Assembly (NCBI GenBank): GCA_947630135.1
Contig: CANRGH010000002.1
Span: forward strand, 62,001 to 126,000
Length of the DNA: 64,000 nt
Direction of reading: 5' to 3'
DNA from: an uncultured Monoglobus sp.
Lineage (GTDB): Bacteria; Bacillota; Clostridia; Monoglobales; Monoglobaceae
Both the position numbers and the translations under genes were made by a program. The notes below the pieces were generated by a model. The model made no database searches. It was given only the letters and a program-made list of their open reading frames with translations, and was not told the DNA's origin. Of this stretch, positions 18,038-26,253 are shown one piece after another. Position 1 is the stretch's first letter. Every line of letters begins with the position of its first letter.

Positions 18038-19468
18038 ATGAGAAAAAAGATTTTATCCCTTATTGCGGCATTGACGGTTATGTCCGCATTTCTGTCGGGG
18101 GGGGGTACTTTTGTAACGGCTTTTGCCGCTGAGGTTCCCGTAGGTTATGAGCTCGCTTATAAGTATGATTTTAGCGAACTTAAGGAGTTGCCCGAAGATG
18201 AGATTACTAAACTCGAGTACCTAAGCAACACTAAAAAGGGTGATTTAGCTCTTGTTCAAGACGAAAAAATAAATGGAACTGTACTTCAAGTTGATGTTAA
18301 TGAGAGCTGGGCAGGCGTGACTTTTAATTTAGGAAAGATAATTGATCTTCCGGGAACATATATTTTTGATTATGACATAAAAAGTGGAAATGATACAAAA
18401 AGCCTTTTAACAACCAAGCATGACACCAATTCGGACAAAATCGGAGTAGAAAAAACACAAACGGCAACGAATGAATTTACCACTGTTAAATTTAATGAGG
18501 GAGAAGCTGTTAATATAACCGGTAACGAAGCGTATTTTACTATTCAGCTGACTAAAAATGCATCCAATGTAAAATTTTGGATAAGCAGCCTGAGAATTTA
18601 CAAAACGGCTCCCGACTACGGAAATTCCGAGGAAATTGATAGCGGATTAAAATTAACATTCGGACAAAATTCCATAACGGTTGGAGATTTAAGTAGCGGT
18701 GGAAAAATAACACAGGGCAGAACCGACGGTATTAAGTCAATAAACGGTAATACCGCCGAACTGACTTTGCCGTCCGTTGATTTAAACAGCCAATATGACA
18801 GTGTTGTCGTTAATTTATCAAAGCCTGTGACCAAAAATAATCCCAATCCGGTCAGCTTTGAGGTGTTTGTCGGAGGAACGAAGGCCGCCGAGTTTAAAAA
18901 TATTTCAACCCATAAATATGAAGACGGACAAGAACGTTGGGATAAATATTTGGATTTTACAAGCCCGATTCTCGATGAAGCGAAAAGCGCGAAAGGTAAT
19001 GTTGTTTTGAAAATATCGATACCGAGCGGCAGTTACATAGGAAATTTCGCTTACGTAACATTCAAAAAAGATGCGGCAAGCGTGGAGCCGGCCAATCTTA
19101 AAGACGGAGAAGCGGTCGGCGGATATTACACCGAGGGAGACACAGCGGCAGGTGAGGGTAACCCCAAGATCGGAATAATAAGATTTTTCCAGCAATATAA
19201 GGGAAACACTAATATTTCACAATACGGATTTTATTTCGTGGGCAGCGACGGTAAAATACTTGACTATCAAAATTATATTAATGATAATAATTCATTTACC
19301 GAGGATGGATTTTACGGCGATTTGATAAACGCCCAATTCAATACCGCCTATCACGCGAAAGCGTTTGTGGTGACGACCGGAGGACAAATTTACTTTTCGG
19401 ACACAATCACCGGCCGTGCCGATGAAAACAACTGGGTCAAAAATCCAAATTATTCAAAAAATAATTAA
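18038..19468 (+). CDS. Secreted protein with CBM-like domain B, function unknown
   Basis: 476 residues with signal peptide (cleavage near VTAFAA-EV). An N-terminal domain (about 35-190) looks like a galactose-binding-fold carbohydrate module. Residues about 200-342 share sequence with domain B of the divergent pectinesterase: LTFGQNSI, LTLPSVDLNSQYDSVVVNLS, VGGTKAAEF and YIGNFAYVTF. A C-terminal segment (350-470) with YGFYFVGSDGK and AKAFVVTTGGQIYFSD is unrecognised. No catalytic motif is seen; a glycan-binding role is inferred. Base composition is visibly more AT-rich than neighbours, suggesting different ancestry. Nine consecutive G (18097-18105) lie in the signal-peptide codons. It is followed by a 54-codon gene before a terminator. 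Confidence 0.75.
   Translation: MRKKILSLIAALTVMSAFLSGGGTFVTAFAAEVPVGYELAYKYDFSELKELPEDEITKLEYLSNTKKGDLALVQDEKINGTVLQVDVNESWAGVTFNLGKIIDLPGTYIFDYDIKSGNDTKSLLTTKHDTNSDKIGVEKTQTATNEFTTVKFNEGEAVNITGNEAYFTIQLTKNASNVKFWISSLRIYKTAPDYGNSEEIDSGLKLTFGQNSITVGDLSSGGKITQGRTDGIKSINGNTAELTLPSVDLNSQYDSVVVNLSKPVTKNNPNPVSFEVFVGGTKAAEFKNISTHKYEDGQERWDKYLDFTSPILDEAKSAKGNVVLKISIPSGSYIGNFAYVTFKKDAASVEPANLKDGEAVGGYYTEGDTAAGEGNPKIGIIRFFQQYKGNTNISQYGFYFVGSDGKILDYQNYINDNNSFTEDGFYGDLINAQFNTAYHAKAFVVTTGGQIYFSDTITGRADENNWVKNPNYSKNN
18097..18105 (+). repeat. Homopolymeric G9 tract inside a signal peptide
   Basis: TCGGGGGGGGGTAC encodes SGGGT about 20 codons into the secreted-protein gene. Gain or loss of one G would shift the frame. 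No comparable run of G was noticed in the neighbouring genes. Confidence 0.85.
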
Positions 19469-19481
19469 GAGGTGAAATATT

Positions 19482-19646
19482 ATGAATAAAAAATATATAA
19501 ATCCCGAGGCAACAATAACCGTGTTTGAGTGCGAGGACGTTATAACGGTCAGCGGACAGCCGAAAGATCTTGAGACAAGAGATTATAAAAAAGCGGGCTG
19601 GATATCCACGGGCGATATTACAACATGGGGAGATGGCCTCAAATAA
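19482..19646 (+). CDS. 54-residue peptide downstream of the secreted protein
   Basis: ATG at 19482 has GAGGTG 9 nt upstream, and the frame ends at 19646. The peptide begins MNKKYINPEATITVFECEDV, continues ITVSGQPKDLETRDYKKAGW, and ends ISTGDITTWGDGLK. It has no signal peptide, one Cys and an acidic middle. Short proteins with a (K)KYxxPE...F..EDVIT-S start are, as I recall, common and uncharacterised in gut Clostridia. It sits 13 bp after the secreted-protein gene and just before a terminator, so it is co-transcribed. Function unknown; a small accessory or peptide precursor role is speculation. Confidence 0.65.
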   Translation: MNKKYINPEATITVFECEDVITVSGQPKDLETRDYKKAGWISTGDITTWGDGLK

Positions 19647-19660
19647 AATATAAAAATACA

Positions 19661-19700
19661 GGGCGGGAAAGTCATATCGGCTTTCCCGCCCGATTTTATA
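19661..19700 (+). terminator. Rho-independent terminator
   Basis: GGGCGGGAAAG (19661-19671) pairs perfectly with CTTTCCCGCCC (19681-19691), loop 9 nt, followed by GATTTTATA. Confidence 0.88.
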
Positions 19701-19736
19701 TACGGGCAAATTTAGCCTTTAATCTTGCAAAAATTA

Positions 19737-19765
19737 TTGACAAAAAAATCACGTTTTGCTATAAT
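19737..19765 (+). promoter_or_regulatory. Sigma-A promoter of gatCAB
   Basis: TTGACA (19737-19742) and TATAAT (19760-19765), spacer exactly 17 bp, 61 bp before the gatC start. Confidence 0.88.
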
Positions 19766-19826
19766 TGTTTTCGGTATGTTTAAAATTTATTGAAAATTAT
19801 ATTTTTTAGCGAAAAGAGTGATATTT

Positions 19827-20114
19827 ATGGAAATTACCAAAGAAATGGTCGCGTATGTCGCGGAGCTGTCGAGGCTCAAGCTGAGCGATGAGGAGGCCGA
19901 GACCGCCCGCAAGGGTCTGGGCGAGATCATCGGTTATATGGACGTTCTGAACAATATCGACACCGAGGGCGTCGAGCCGATGTCCCACGCGTTCGCCGTG
20001 AAGAACGTTATGCGCGACGATGTTGTGCGCCCGAGCCACGACAGGGCCGAACTGCTCGCCAACGCGCCCAAGGCGGACGACGAGGCGATCATCGTTCCGA
20101 GAACGGTCGAATAG
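19827..20114 (+). CDS. gatC: Asp-tRNA(Asn)/Glu-tRNA(Gln) amidotransferase subunit C
   Basis: 95 residues, normal for GatC: ITKEMVAYVAELSRLKLSDEE at the start, GYMDVLNNIDTEGVEPMSHA in the middle, and ending IIVPRTVE. It wraps between GatA and GatB and stabilises the complex that makes Gln-tRNA by transamidation. AAGAGTG serves ATG 19827; a GTG nine bases upstream overlaps that site. First gene of gatCAB. Confidence 0.95.
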   Translation: MEITKEMVAYVAELSRLKLSDEEAETARKGLGEIIGYMDVLNNIDTEGVEPMSHAFAVKNVMRDDVVRPSHDRAELLANAPKADDEAIIVPRTVE

Positions 20115-20154
20115 CCCGAACTTGATTTTAACCCGAACAGAAAGGAAGAATAAT

Positions 20155-21648
20155 ATGAACATTACCGAAATGACCGCCCTTGAGCTGGGCGCGAAGATCA
20201 AGAGCGGCGAGATAAAGGCGCCCGACGCGGCCCGCGCCGTGCTTGATGAGATAAAGAAAAAGGATCCGTATTATAGCGGCGGAATAAACGCCTATATCGT
20301 GACGCTTGAAAACGAGGCGATAAAGCGCGCCGAGGAGGTTCAGGCGATGATCGACGCGGGCGAGCTTGAGGACTCGCCTCTGGCGGGCGTTCCGATCGCT
20401 ATTAAGGACAACATCTGCACAAAGGGCGTGAAAACGACCTGCGCGTCAAAGATTTTGGGCGATTTCAAGCCCCCCTATAATGCCACCGTCATTGAAAAGC
20501 TGAACGCCGCGGGCGCGGTTATCATAGGCAAGCTCAACATGGACGAGTTCGCGATGGGCAGCACCGGCGAGACCTCGTTCTACGGCGAGACAAAAAATCC
20601 GTGGAACCATGAGCGCGTGACCGGCGGCTCATCAAGCGGAGCGGCGGCGGCTGTGGCCGCATGCGAGGCGCCGTGCGCGCTGGGCTCCGACACGGGCGGC
20701 AGCATAAGGCAGCCCGCCTCGTTCTGCGGCGTCACAGGCATGAAGCCGACCTACGGCGCGGTATCGCGCTACGGACTGATCGCCTACGCCTCGTCTCTCG
20801 ACCAGATCGGTCCGGTCGCCAAGGACGCGGCCGACTGCGCGGCTATCTTAGACATAATCTGCGGCAAAGACGAGATGGACGGCACGTCTCTTGACTTTGA
20901 GCACAAGAGCTATCTCGACTGTCTCAGCGGCGACGTTTCGGGACTTAAGATAGGCATCCCAAAGCAGTGCTTCGGCGACGGCTTAAACGCCGACGTCAAG
21001 ACCGCGGTTCTGGGCGTCGCGGAGACGCTCAAATCGAAGGGCGCCGAGACCGAGGAGTTTGACATGCCTCTTATCGACTACGCTGTTCCGACGTATTATA
21101 TAATCGCGGCGGCCGAGGCGAGCTCCAACCTCTCAAGGTTCGACGGCGTGAAGTACGGATTTCGCGCCGACGGGTTTGAGGATCTGACCGACCTTTACAT
21201 GAAGACCCGCAGCGAGGGCTTCGGCGAGGAGGTCAAGCGCAGGATCATGCTCGGAACCTTCGCGCTGTCCACCGGATATTATGACGCGTACTACAAAAAG
21301 GCGCTCCAGGTCAAGGCGCTTATCAAAAAAGCCTTTGACGAGGCCTACGAGAAATATGACATTATTCTTTTCCCCGCGGCTCCGACGACCGCGCCGAAAA
21401 TGGGCGAGAGCCTTTCCGACCCGCTGAAGATGTATCTGTCGGATATTTACACCGTTTCGGTCAACCTTGCGGGTCTGCCGGGAATTTCGGTTCCCTGCGG
21501 CTTCGACAAGGACGGAATGCCGATAGGGGCGCAGCTTGTCGGCGCGCCGCTCGGCGACAGCGTGATATTGAACGCCGCGTTCGCTTATCAACAGCTTACC
21601 GATCATCACAAAAAACCGGCCGAGAAGTTCGGAAAGGAGGCGGAGTAA
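20155..21648 (+). CDS. gatA: Asp-tRNA(Asn)/Glu-tRNA(Gln) amidotransferase subunit A
   Basis: 497 residues. The amidase-signature catalytic triad is visible: Lys84 in AIKDNICTKG, cis-Ser159 in GGSSSGAAAAV, and nucleophile Ser183 in GSDTGGSIRQPAS, with spacing equal to characterised GatA. It releases ammonia from glutamine and channels it to GatB. AAAGGAAG precedes ATG 20155; the frame opens earlier (20020) but overlaps gatC. It ends one base before gatB. Confidence 0.96.
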   Translation: MNITEMTALELGAKIKSGEIKAPDAARAVLDEIKKKDPYYSGGINAYIVTLENEAIKRAEEVQAMIDAGELEDSPLAGVPIAIKDNICTKGVKTTCASKILGDFKPPYNATVIEKLNAAGAVIIGKLNMDEFAMGSTGETSFYGETKNPWNHERVTGGSSSGAAAAVAACEAPCALGSDTGGSIRQPASFCGVTGMKPTYGAVSRYGLIAYASSLDQIGPVAKDAADCAAILDIICGKDEMDGTSLDFEHKSYLDCLSGDVSGLKIGIPKQCFGDGLNADVKTAVLGVAETLKSKGAETEEFDMPLIDYAVPTYYIIAAAEASSNLSRFDGVKYGFRADGFEDLTDLYMKTRSEGFGEEVKRRIMLGTFALSTGYYDAYYKKALQVKALIKKAFDEAYEKYDIILFPAAPTTAPKMGESLSDPLKMYLSDIYTVSVNLAGLPGISVPCGFDKDGMPIGAQLVGAPLGDSVILNAAFAYQQLTDHHKKPAEKFGKEAE

Positions 21649-21649
21649 T

Positions 21650-23083
21650 ATGGCATGGGAAACAGTAATGGGTCTTGAGGTTCATGTTGAGCTCGCGACC
21701 AAATCAAAAATATTCTGCTCGTGCACGACCGAGTTCGGAGGCGAGCCGAACACGCATTGCTGCCCGGTCTGCACGGGAATGCCGGGCACTCTGCCCGTTG
21801 TCAACCGTCAGGTGGTTAACTACGCGATGAAGGCGGGTATCGCGCTGAACTGCGACATCACCCGCTACAACAAATTTGACAGAAAGAATTATTTCTATCC
21901 CGACCTTCCCAAGGCGTACCAGATCTCGCAGCTTTATCTGCCGATCTGCCGGAACGGCAGAGTTCCGATCGAGACCGAGAGCGGCCTCAAAAAGGATATA
22001 AGAATACACGAGATACACATGGAGGAGGACGCCGGAAAGCTGATACACGACGAGTTCAACGACGAGACCAAGTGCGACTACAACCGCTGCGGCGTGCCCC
22101 TTATCGAGATAGTCAGCGAGCCCGATTTCCGCAGCGCGGAGGAGGTTATCGCGTATCTGACAAAGCTCAAGTCGACGCTTGAATATCTCGGCGTTTCCGA
22201 CTGCAAGATGCAGGAGGGCTCTATGCGCGCCGACGTTAATCTGTCGGTAAGGCAGGCGGGAGCCGAGGAGTTCGGAACCAGAACCGAGATGAAGAACCTG
22301 AACTCGTTCAAAGCGATCGCCAAGGCGATAAATTTTGAGGCGAAGCGCCAGATCGACGTGATCGAGCGCGGCGGCAAGGTAATTCAGGAGACCCGCCGCT
22401 GGGACGACAACAAGGACAAGAGCTATGCCATGCGCAGCAAGGAGAACGCGCAGGATTACAGATACTTCCCGGAGCCCGATCTGCCGCCGATCGAGATAGA
22501 CGATCAGTGGTACAACTCCGTAAAAGACAGCCTGCCCGAACTGGCCGAGGCCAAAAAACAGCGTTATATCAGCGAGCTCGGCCTTCCCGAATATGACGCG
22601 AACATGATAACCGGCCAGAAGGCGCTTGCCGACTTCTTTGAGGAAACCACCGCGCTCTGCGGCAACCCCAAGGAGGTCTCCAACTGGATCATGGGCGAGC
22701 TCATGCGCAAGCTGGGCGACGAGGGCATCGAGGCAAAAGATATGAAGCTGACGCCCAAGGCGCTGTCTACGCTGATCGGGCTGGTTGAGAAAAAGACGAT
22801 CAACCGCAACAAGGCCAAGGAGATATTCGCGATCGCGTTCAACGAGGATCTGGACGTTGAGAAATATGTCAAGGACAATAACCTCGAGCAGGTGAGCGAC
22901 GAGGGATTGGTGCTTGAGATCGTAAAAAATGTTATTGCGGCCAATTCCAAGGCGGTTGACGACTATAACTCGGGCAACAAAAAGGCCATAGGCTTCCTTA
23001 TGGGACAGTGCATGAAGGAACTCAAAGGCAAAGGCGACCCCGGCGTTGTGAATAAGCTTTTAAATCAGGAGCTGAATAAATAA
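21650..23083 (+). CDS. gatB: Asp-tRNA(Asn)/Glu-tRNA(Gln) amidotransferase subunit B
   Basis: 477 residues, full length. The catalytic cradle has VMGLEVHVELATKSKIFCSC, YPDLPKAYQISQLY and IHMEEDAGKLIHD, followed by RCGVPLIEIVSEPD. The C-terminal YqeY-like tail domain (about 330-477) ends VVNKLLNQEL. It phosphorylates and amidates misacylated Glu-tRNA(Gln) or Asp-tRNA(Asn). CXC and CCPVC cysteines for zinc are present at the N-terminus. GGAGG lies at the end of gatA, so the subunits are coupled. Confidence 0.96.
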   Translation: MAWETVMGLEVHVELATKSKIFCSCTTEFGGEPNTHCCPVCTGMPGTLPVVNRQVVNYAMKAGIALNCDITRYNKFDRKNYFYPDLPKAYQISQLYLPICRNGRVPIETESGLKKDIRIHEIHMEEDAGKLIHDEFNDETKCDYNRCGVPLIEIVSEPDFRSAEEVIAYLTKLKSTLEYLGVSDCKMQEGSMRADVNLSVRQAGAEEFGTRTEMKNLNSFKAIAKAINFEAKRQIDVIERGGKVIQETRRWDDNKDKSYAMRSKENAQDYRYFPEPDLPPIEIDDQWYNSVKDSLPELAEAKKQRYISELGLPEYDANMITGQKALADFFEETTALCGNPKEVSNWIMGELMRKLGDEGIEAKDMKLTPKALSTLIGLVEKKTINRNKAKEIFAIAFNEDLDVEKYVKDNNLEQVSDEGLVLEIVKNVIAANSKAVDDYNSGNKKAIGFLMGQCMKELKGKGDPGVVNKLLNQELNK

Positions 23084-23095
23084 GCCAAAAAACTC

Positions 23096-23282
23096 CCTCT
23101 CAGTCAGCTGCGCTGACAGCTCTCCCCCTTAAAAGGAGGCGAGCCTGACGGGCGGATAATATCCGCCCCTACAAGTGCGGATGATGTAACGGATCGCCGC
23201 GAGCCGTCCGAATTTCGCCAAACTTGTAGGGGCGGCAATCTGCCGCCCGTCCTATTCGCTATTCACTAATCGCTAATCACTA
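23096..23282. repeat. Dispersed palindromic intergenic repeat block A
   Basis: It contains a CTCAGTCAGCTGCGCTGAC hairpin module, the palindrome GGGCGGATAATATCCGCCC (23150-23168), a second palindrome GGGGCGGCAATCTGCCGCCC, and the tail CTATTCACTAATCGCTAATC. The same modules recur at about 34.4, 60.4-60.95 and 63.9 kb, in either orientation. No gene is present. Confidence 0.85.
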
Positions 23283-23305
23283 CGTTGAAAGGAAAAACCA
23301 ACAAA

Positions 23306-23872
23306 ATGCTGAACAAAACGTATGTTGTATTCGATTTGGAAACGGTCTGCACCGGGCCGGACGACAAGGAGCTCCTTGAGATCGGCGCGGTGAAGCTCAG
23401 AAACAAAAAAATAACCGACAGCTATCAGCAGCTTATAAATCCCGGATACGGCATACCCCAGATAATCCGCGAGCTTACCGGAATAACCGACGAAATGGTA
23501 AAGGATATGCCGACGTCCCGCGCGGCGCTCAGGGATTTTAAAAAATTCTGCGGCGCTGCGGTTTTAGTGGGGCACGATGTGGCATATGATTTAAAATACC
23601 TTAACACCGTGGCGAAAAAATATCGGATGAAGTTCAAAAACGACACCCGCGACACGCTCAAAATGTCTCAGGAGCGGTTCCCGGAGGAAACCAAGCACAA
23701 CCTGAAAATTCTGTGCGAGCGCCTCGGAGTCGAGCATGAGCATCCGCACAGGGCGCTTGACGACGCCCGCGCAACCGCGGCGTGCTTTTTGAAGATGTGC
23801 GAAATGAAGCCGAAGCCGGTCAAAAAGCGGAAGGACAGCGAAAACAAAAAGACAAAAACCGAAAACAAATGA
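23306..23872 (+). CDS. DnaQ-like 3'-5' exonuclease (DEDDh)
   Basis: 188 residues. Exo I is VVFDLETVCTG, Exo II is GHDVAYDLKYL, and Exo III is HRALDDARATAACF, giving the complete DEDDh set. The segment LLEIGAVKL is typical of proofreading-type exonucleases. It is a stand-alone nuclease rather than part of a polymerase; possible roles are proofreading or RNA/DNA trimming. The start is uncertain: AAAGGA lies 12 nt before ATG 23306, and a TTG at 23285 is in frame. A lysine-rich tail (KKRKDSENKKTKTENK) follows the fold. The GH13 gene begins 22 bp later. Confidence 0.85.
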   Translation: MLNKTYVVFDLETVCTGPDDKELLEIGAVKLRNKKITDSYQQLINPGYGIPQIIRELTGITDEMVKDMPTSRAALRDFKKFCGAAVLVGHDVAYDLKYLNTVAKKYRMKFKNDTRDTLKMSQERFPEETKHNLKILCERLGVEHEHPHRALDDARATAACFLKMCEMKPKPVKKRKDSENKKTKTENK

Positions 23873-23894
23873 TCAATCAGGAGGAAACAGAGTT

Positions 23895-25205
23895 ATGTGG
23901 TACGAAAAAAGCGTGTTTTATCAGATATATCCGATAGGGTTCTGCGGTGCTCCGACCTCGAATGACGGAGTTTACCAAAACAGAATAAAAAAGGTCATAG
24001 ACTGGATCCCGCACATCAAGGAAACCGGCTGTGACGCTGTGTATTTCTCGCCGATATTCGACTCGGACAATCACGGATACGACACCAGAGACTATAAGAA
24101 TATAGACTGCCGTCTCGGAAACAACGAGGACTTCAAAGAGGTCTGCTGCGCCCTTCACGAAAACGGCATCAAGGTCGTGCTTGACGGCGTGTTCAACCAC
24201 GTCGGACGCGGCTTCTGGGCGTTTAAGGACGTGCAGGAGAAGAAGTGGGACTCGCCGTATAAGGACTGGTTCCACATCAGCTTTGACGGCAACAGCAATT
24301 ATAACGACGGCTTCTGGTACGAGGGCTGGGAGGGCCATTTTGAGCTCGTCAAGCTAAACCTCAGAAATCCCGCCGTCGTGAACTATCTTTTGGAGTGCGT
24401 CGATTTTTGGAAGAACGAGTTCGATATCGACGGCCTGCGCCTCGACGTGGCGTACTGCCTCGATCAGGACTTTCTCAGGACGCTTCGGAGCCACTGCAAT
24501 TCGCTCAAGGAGGATTTCGTGCTTATCGGCGAGCTGCTCCACGGCGACTATAATCAGTTCGTCTCGGACGACAAGCTGCATAGCTGCACCAACTACGAGT
24601 GCTACAAGGGCCTGTATTCAAGCATGAACTCGCTCAATATGTTCGAGATCGTGCATTCGCTGCTTCGTCAGTTCGGCCCCGACAACTGGTGCCTGTACCG
24701 CGGCAAGCATCTGCTCTGCTTTGTTGATAACCACGACGTGACCCGCGTGGCCGACATACTCACCGACAAGAACCACCTGCCGCTTATCTATGGAGTGCTG
24801 TTCGGAATGCCCGGCGTGCCCTGCGTCTACTACGGCAGCGAGTGGGGAGCTTTGGGCAAGAAGCAGGACGGCGATCACGCCTTGAGGCCCTGCTTTGAAA
24901 AGCCCGAAACTAATGAGCTGACGGCGTTTATCTCAAAGCTCGCCAAGGCTCACAAGGAGTCAAAGGCCCTGTGCTTCGGCAGCTTTAAGTCGGTAGTTCT
25001 CACCAACAAGCAGGCAATCTTCGAGCGCAAATGCGATGACGAGCGTGTGCTGGTCGCCGTGAATATCGAGAACGCCCCGTACACCGCCCATTTTGACGCG
25101 GGCTGCGGCACGGCGGTCGATCTGATCACCGGCGAGACGCACGATTTCGGCGGCGGAAGCGAGCTCCCGCCGTACAGCGTGCAGTACTGGAAAATGGAGC
25201 GTTAA
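23895..25205 (+). CDS. GH13 alpha-amylase family hydrolase
   Basis: 436 residues without a signal peptide, so cytoplasmic. The four GH13 regions are present: DGVFNHVG, GLRLDVAY (nucleophile Asp), LIGELLHGD (acid/base Glu) and FVDNHDVTR. An early YQIYPIGF strand and a C-terminal beta domain complete it. The QIYP start and short B domain resemble neopullulanase or maltodextrin-acting enzymes and related trans-glycosidases. It probably processes imported malto-oligosaccharides; exact specificity is not readable. AGGAGGAAAC precedes the ATG. Close spacing on both sides suggests co-transcription with the exonuclease and serine acetyltransferase genes. Confidence 0.88.
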   Translation: MWYEKSVFYQIYPIGFCGAPTSNDGVYQNRIKKVIDWIPHIKETGCDAVYFSPIFDSDNHGYDTRDYKNIDCRLGNNEDFKEVCCALHENGIKVVLDGVFNHVGRGFWAFKDVQEKKWDSPYKDWFHISFDGNSNYNDGFWYEGWEGHFELVKLNLRNPAVVNYLLECVDFWKNEFDIDGLRLDVAYCLDQDFLRTLRSHCNSLKEDFVLIGELLHGDYNQFVSDDKLHSCTNYECYKGLYSSMNSLNMFEIVHSLLRQFGPDNWCLYRGKHLLCFVDNHDVTRVADILTDKNHLPLIYGVLFGMPGVPCVYYGSEWGALGKKQDGDHALRPCFEKPETNELTAFISKLAKAHKESKALCFGSFKSVVLTNKQAIFERKCDDERVLVAVNIENAPYTAHFDAGCGTAVDLITGETHDFGGGSELPPYSVQYWKMER

Positions 25206-25235
25206 ATAAAATTATCTATTGAAAGGTTGATGTTT

Positions 25236-26144
25236 GTGAAGCGCGAAACCGAACAATTGGTCGAGTCGATCTTAAAAAGCTACGAAGGCTGCGACGGCAT
25301 GAGCCGCGTTGACGAGGACAACATGATCAACAAGGACATCATTATCGAGGTGATCGAGCGCCTGCGCCGCATACTTTTCCCGGGTTATTTCGACAGCGGC
25401 AAGGTGCGTTCGGAATACATAACATATTATGTGGGCGAGCAGCTTGAGTTCGTGCAGTATAATCTGAACAAGCAGATAGCCCGTGCCCTCGGCAGCGGCG
25501 ATCTGTGCGCCGACTGCCCCAAGTCCGCGCTGAACGAGAAGGCGGAAAAGATCACGGGCGCGTTTTTGAAAAAGATACCCGAGATACGCGAGTATTTATA
25601 CACCGACGTTAAGGCGGCCTTAAGCGGCGACCCGGCGGCCTCGAGCACCGATGAGATCATATTCTCATACCCCGGCTTGTACGCAGTAACGGTGTACAGG
25701 ATAGCGCATGAGCTGCAGCTTCTCAAGGTACCGATGATCCCGAGGATCATGACCGAACACGCCCACAGCCTCACCGGAATAGACATTCACCCCGGCGCGT
25801 CGATAGGCAAATATTTCTTTATCGACCACGGCACCGGCATAGTTGTGGGCGAGACCACCGAGATAGGAGACAACGTGAAGATCTATCAGGGCGTGACACT
25901 CGGCGCGCTTTCCACCCGAAAGGGCCAGGAGCTGCGCGGCGTCAAGCGGCACCCCACGATAGGCAGCAATGTCACCATATATTCCGAAACAAGCATTTTG
26001 GGCGGCGAGACCGTGATTGGCGACGGCGCCACGATCGGCGGCAACGCGTTTATAGTAAGCTCCGTTCCCGCCGGGACGCGCGTCAGCGTCAAGACCCCCG
26101 AGCTTGAATACACGACCGGCTCGCAAGGCGGGCTATGGGACTGA
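25236..26144 (+). CDS. cysE: Serine O-acetyltransferase
   Basis: 302 residues, the long form of the family. An N-terminal helical domain is followed by the left-handed beta-helix (about 180-285) with hexapeptide turns: GIDIHPGASIGKYFFIDHG (catalytic His), GIVVGETTEIGDNVKIYQGV, VKRHPTIGSNVTIY and IGGNAFIVSSVPAGTRV. It makes O-acetylserine from serine and acetyl-CoA for cysteine synthesis. AAAGG (25222-25226) is properly spaced from GTG 25236; the ATG at 25230 is too close and is the alternative start. A terminator follows at 26162-26195. Confidence 0.9.
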   Translation: MKRETEQLVESILKSYEGCDGMSRVDEDNMINKDIIIEVIERLRRILFPGYFDSGKVRSEYITYYVGEQLEFVQYNLNKQIARALGSGDLCADCPKSALNEKAEKITGAFLKKIPEIREYLYTDVKAALSGDPAASSTDEIIFSYPGLYAVTVYRIAHELQLLKVPMIPRIMTEHAHSLTGIDIHPGASIGKYFFIDHGTGIVVGETTEIGDNVKIYQGVTLGALSTRKGQELRGVKRHPTIGSNVTIYSETSILGGETVIGDGATIGGNAFIVSSVPAGTRVSVKTPELEYTTGSQGGLWD

Positions 26145-26161
26145 AAACCGAATAATAAATT

Positions 26162-26195
26162 GAACGCGTACCGCCGATGATACGCGTTCTTTTTG
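26162..26195 (+). terminator. Rho-independent terminator after cysE
   Basis: GAACGCGTA (26162-26170) pairs with TACGCGTTC (26181-26189), loop 10 nt, followed by TTTTTG. Confidence 0.88.
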
Positions 26196-26253
26196 ATAAC
26201 AAATTTTCTCGCGGCGGCATATAATAATTAAAAACATGAACGGAGGCTAGAGA

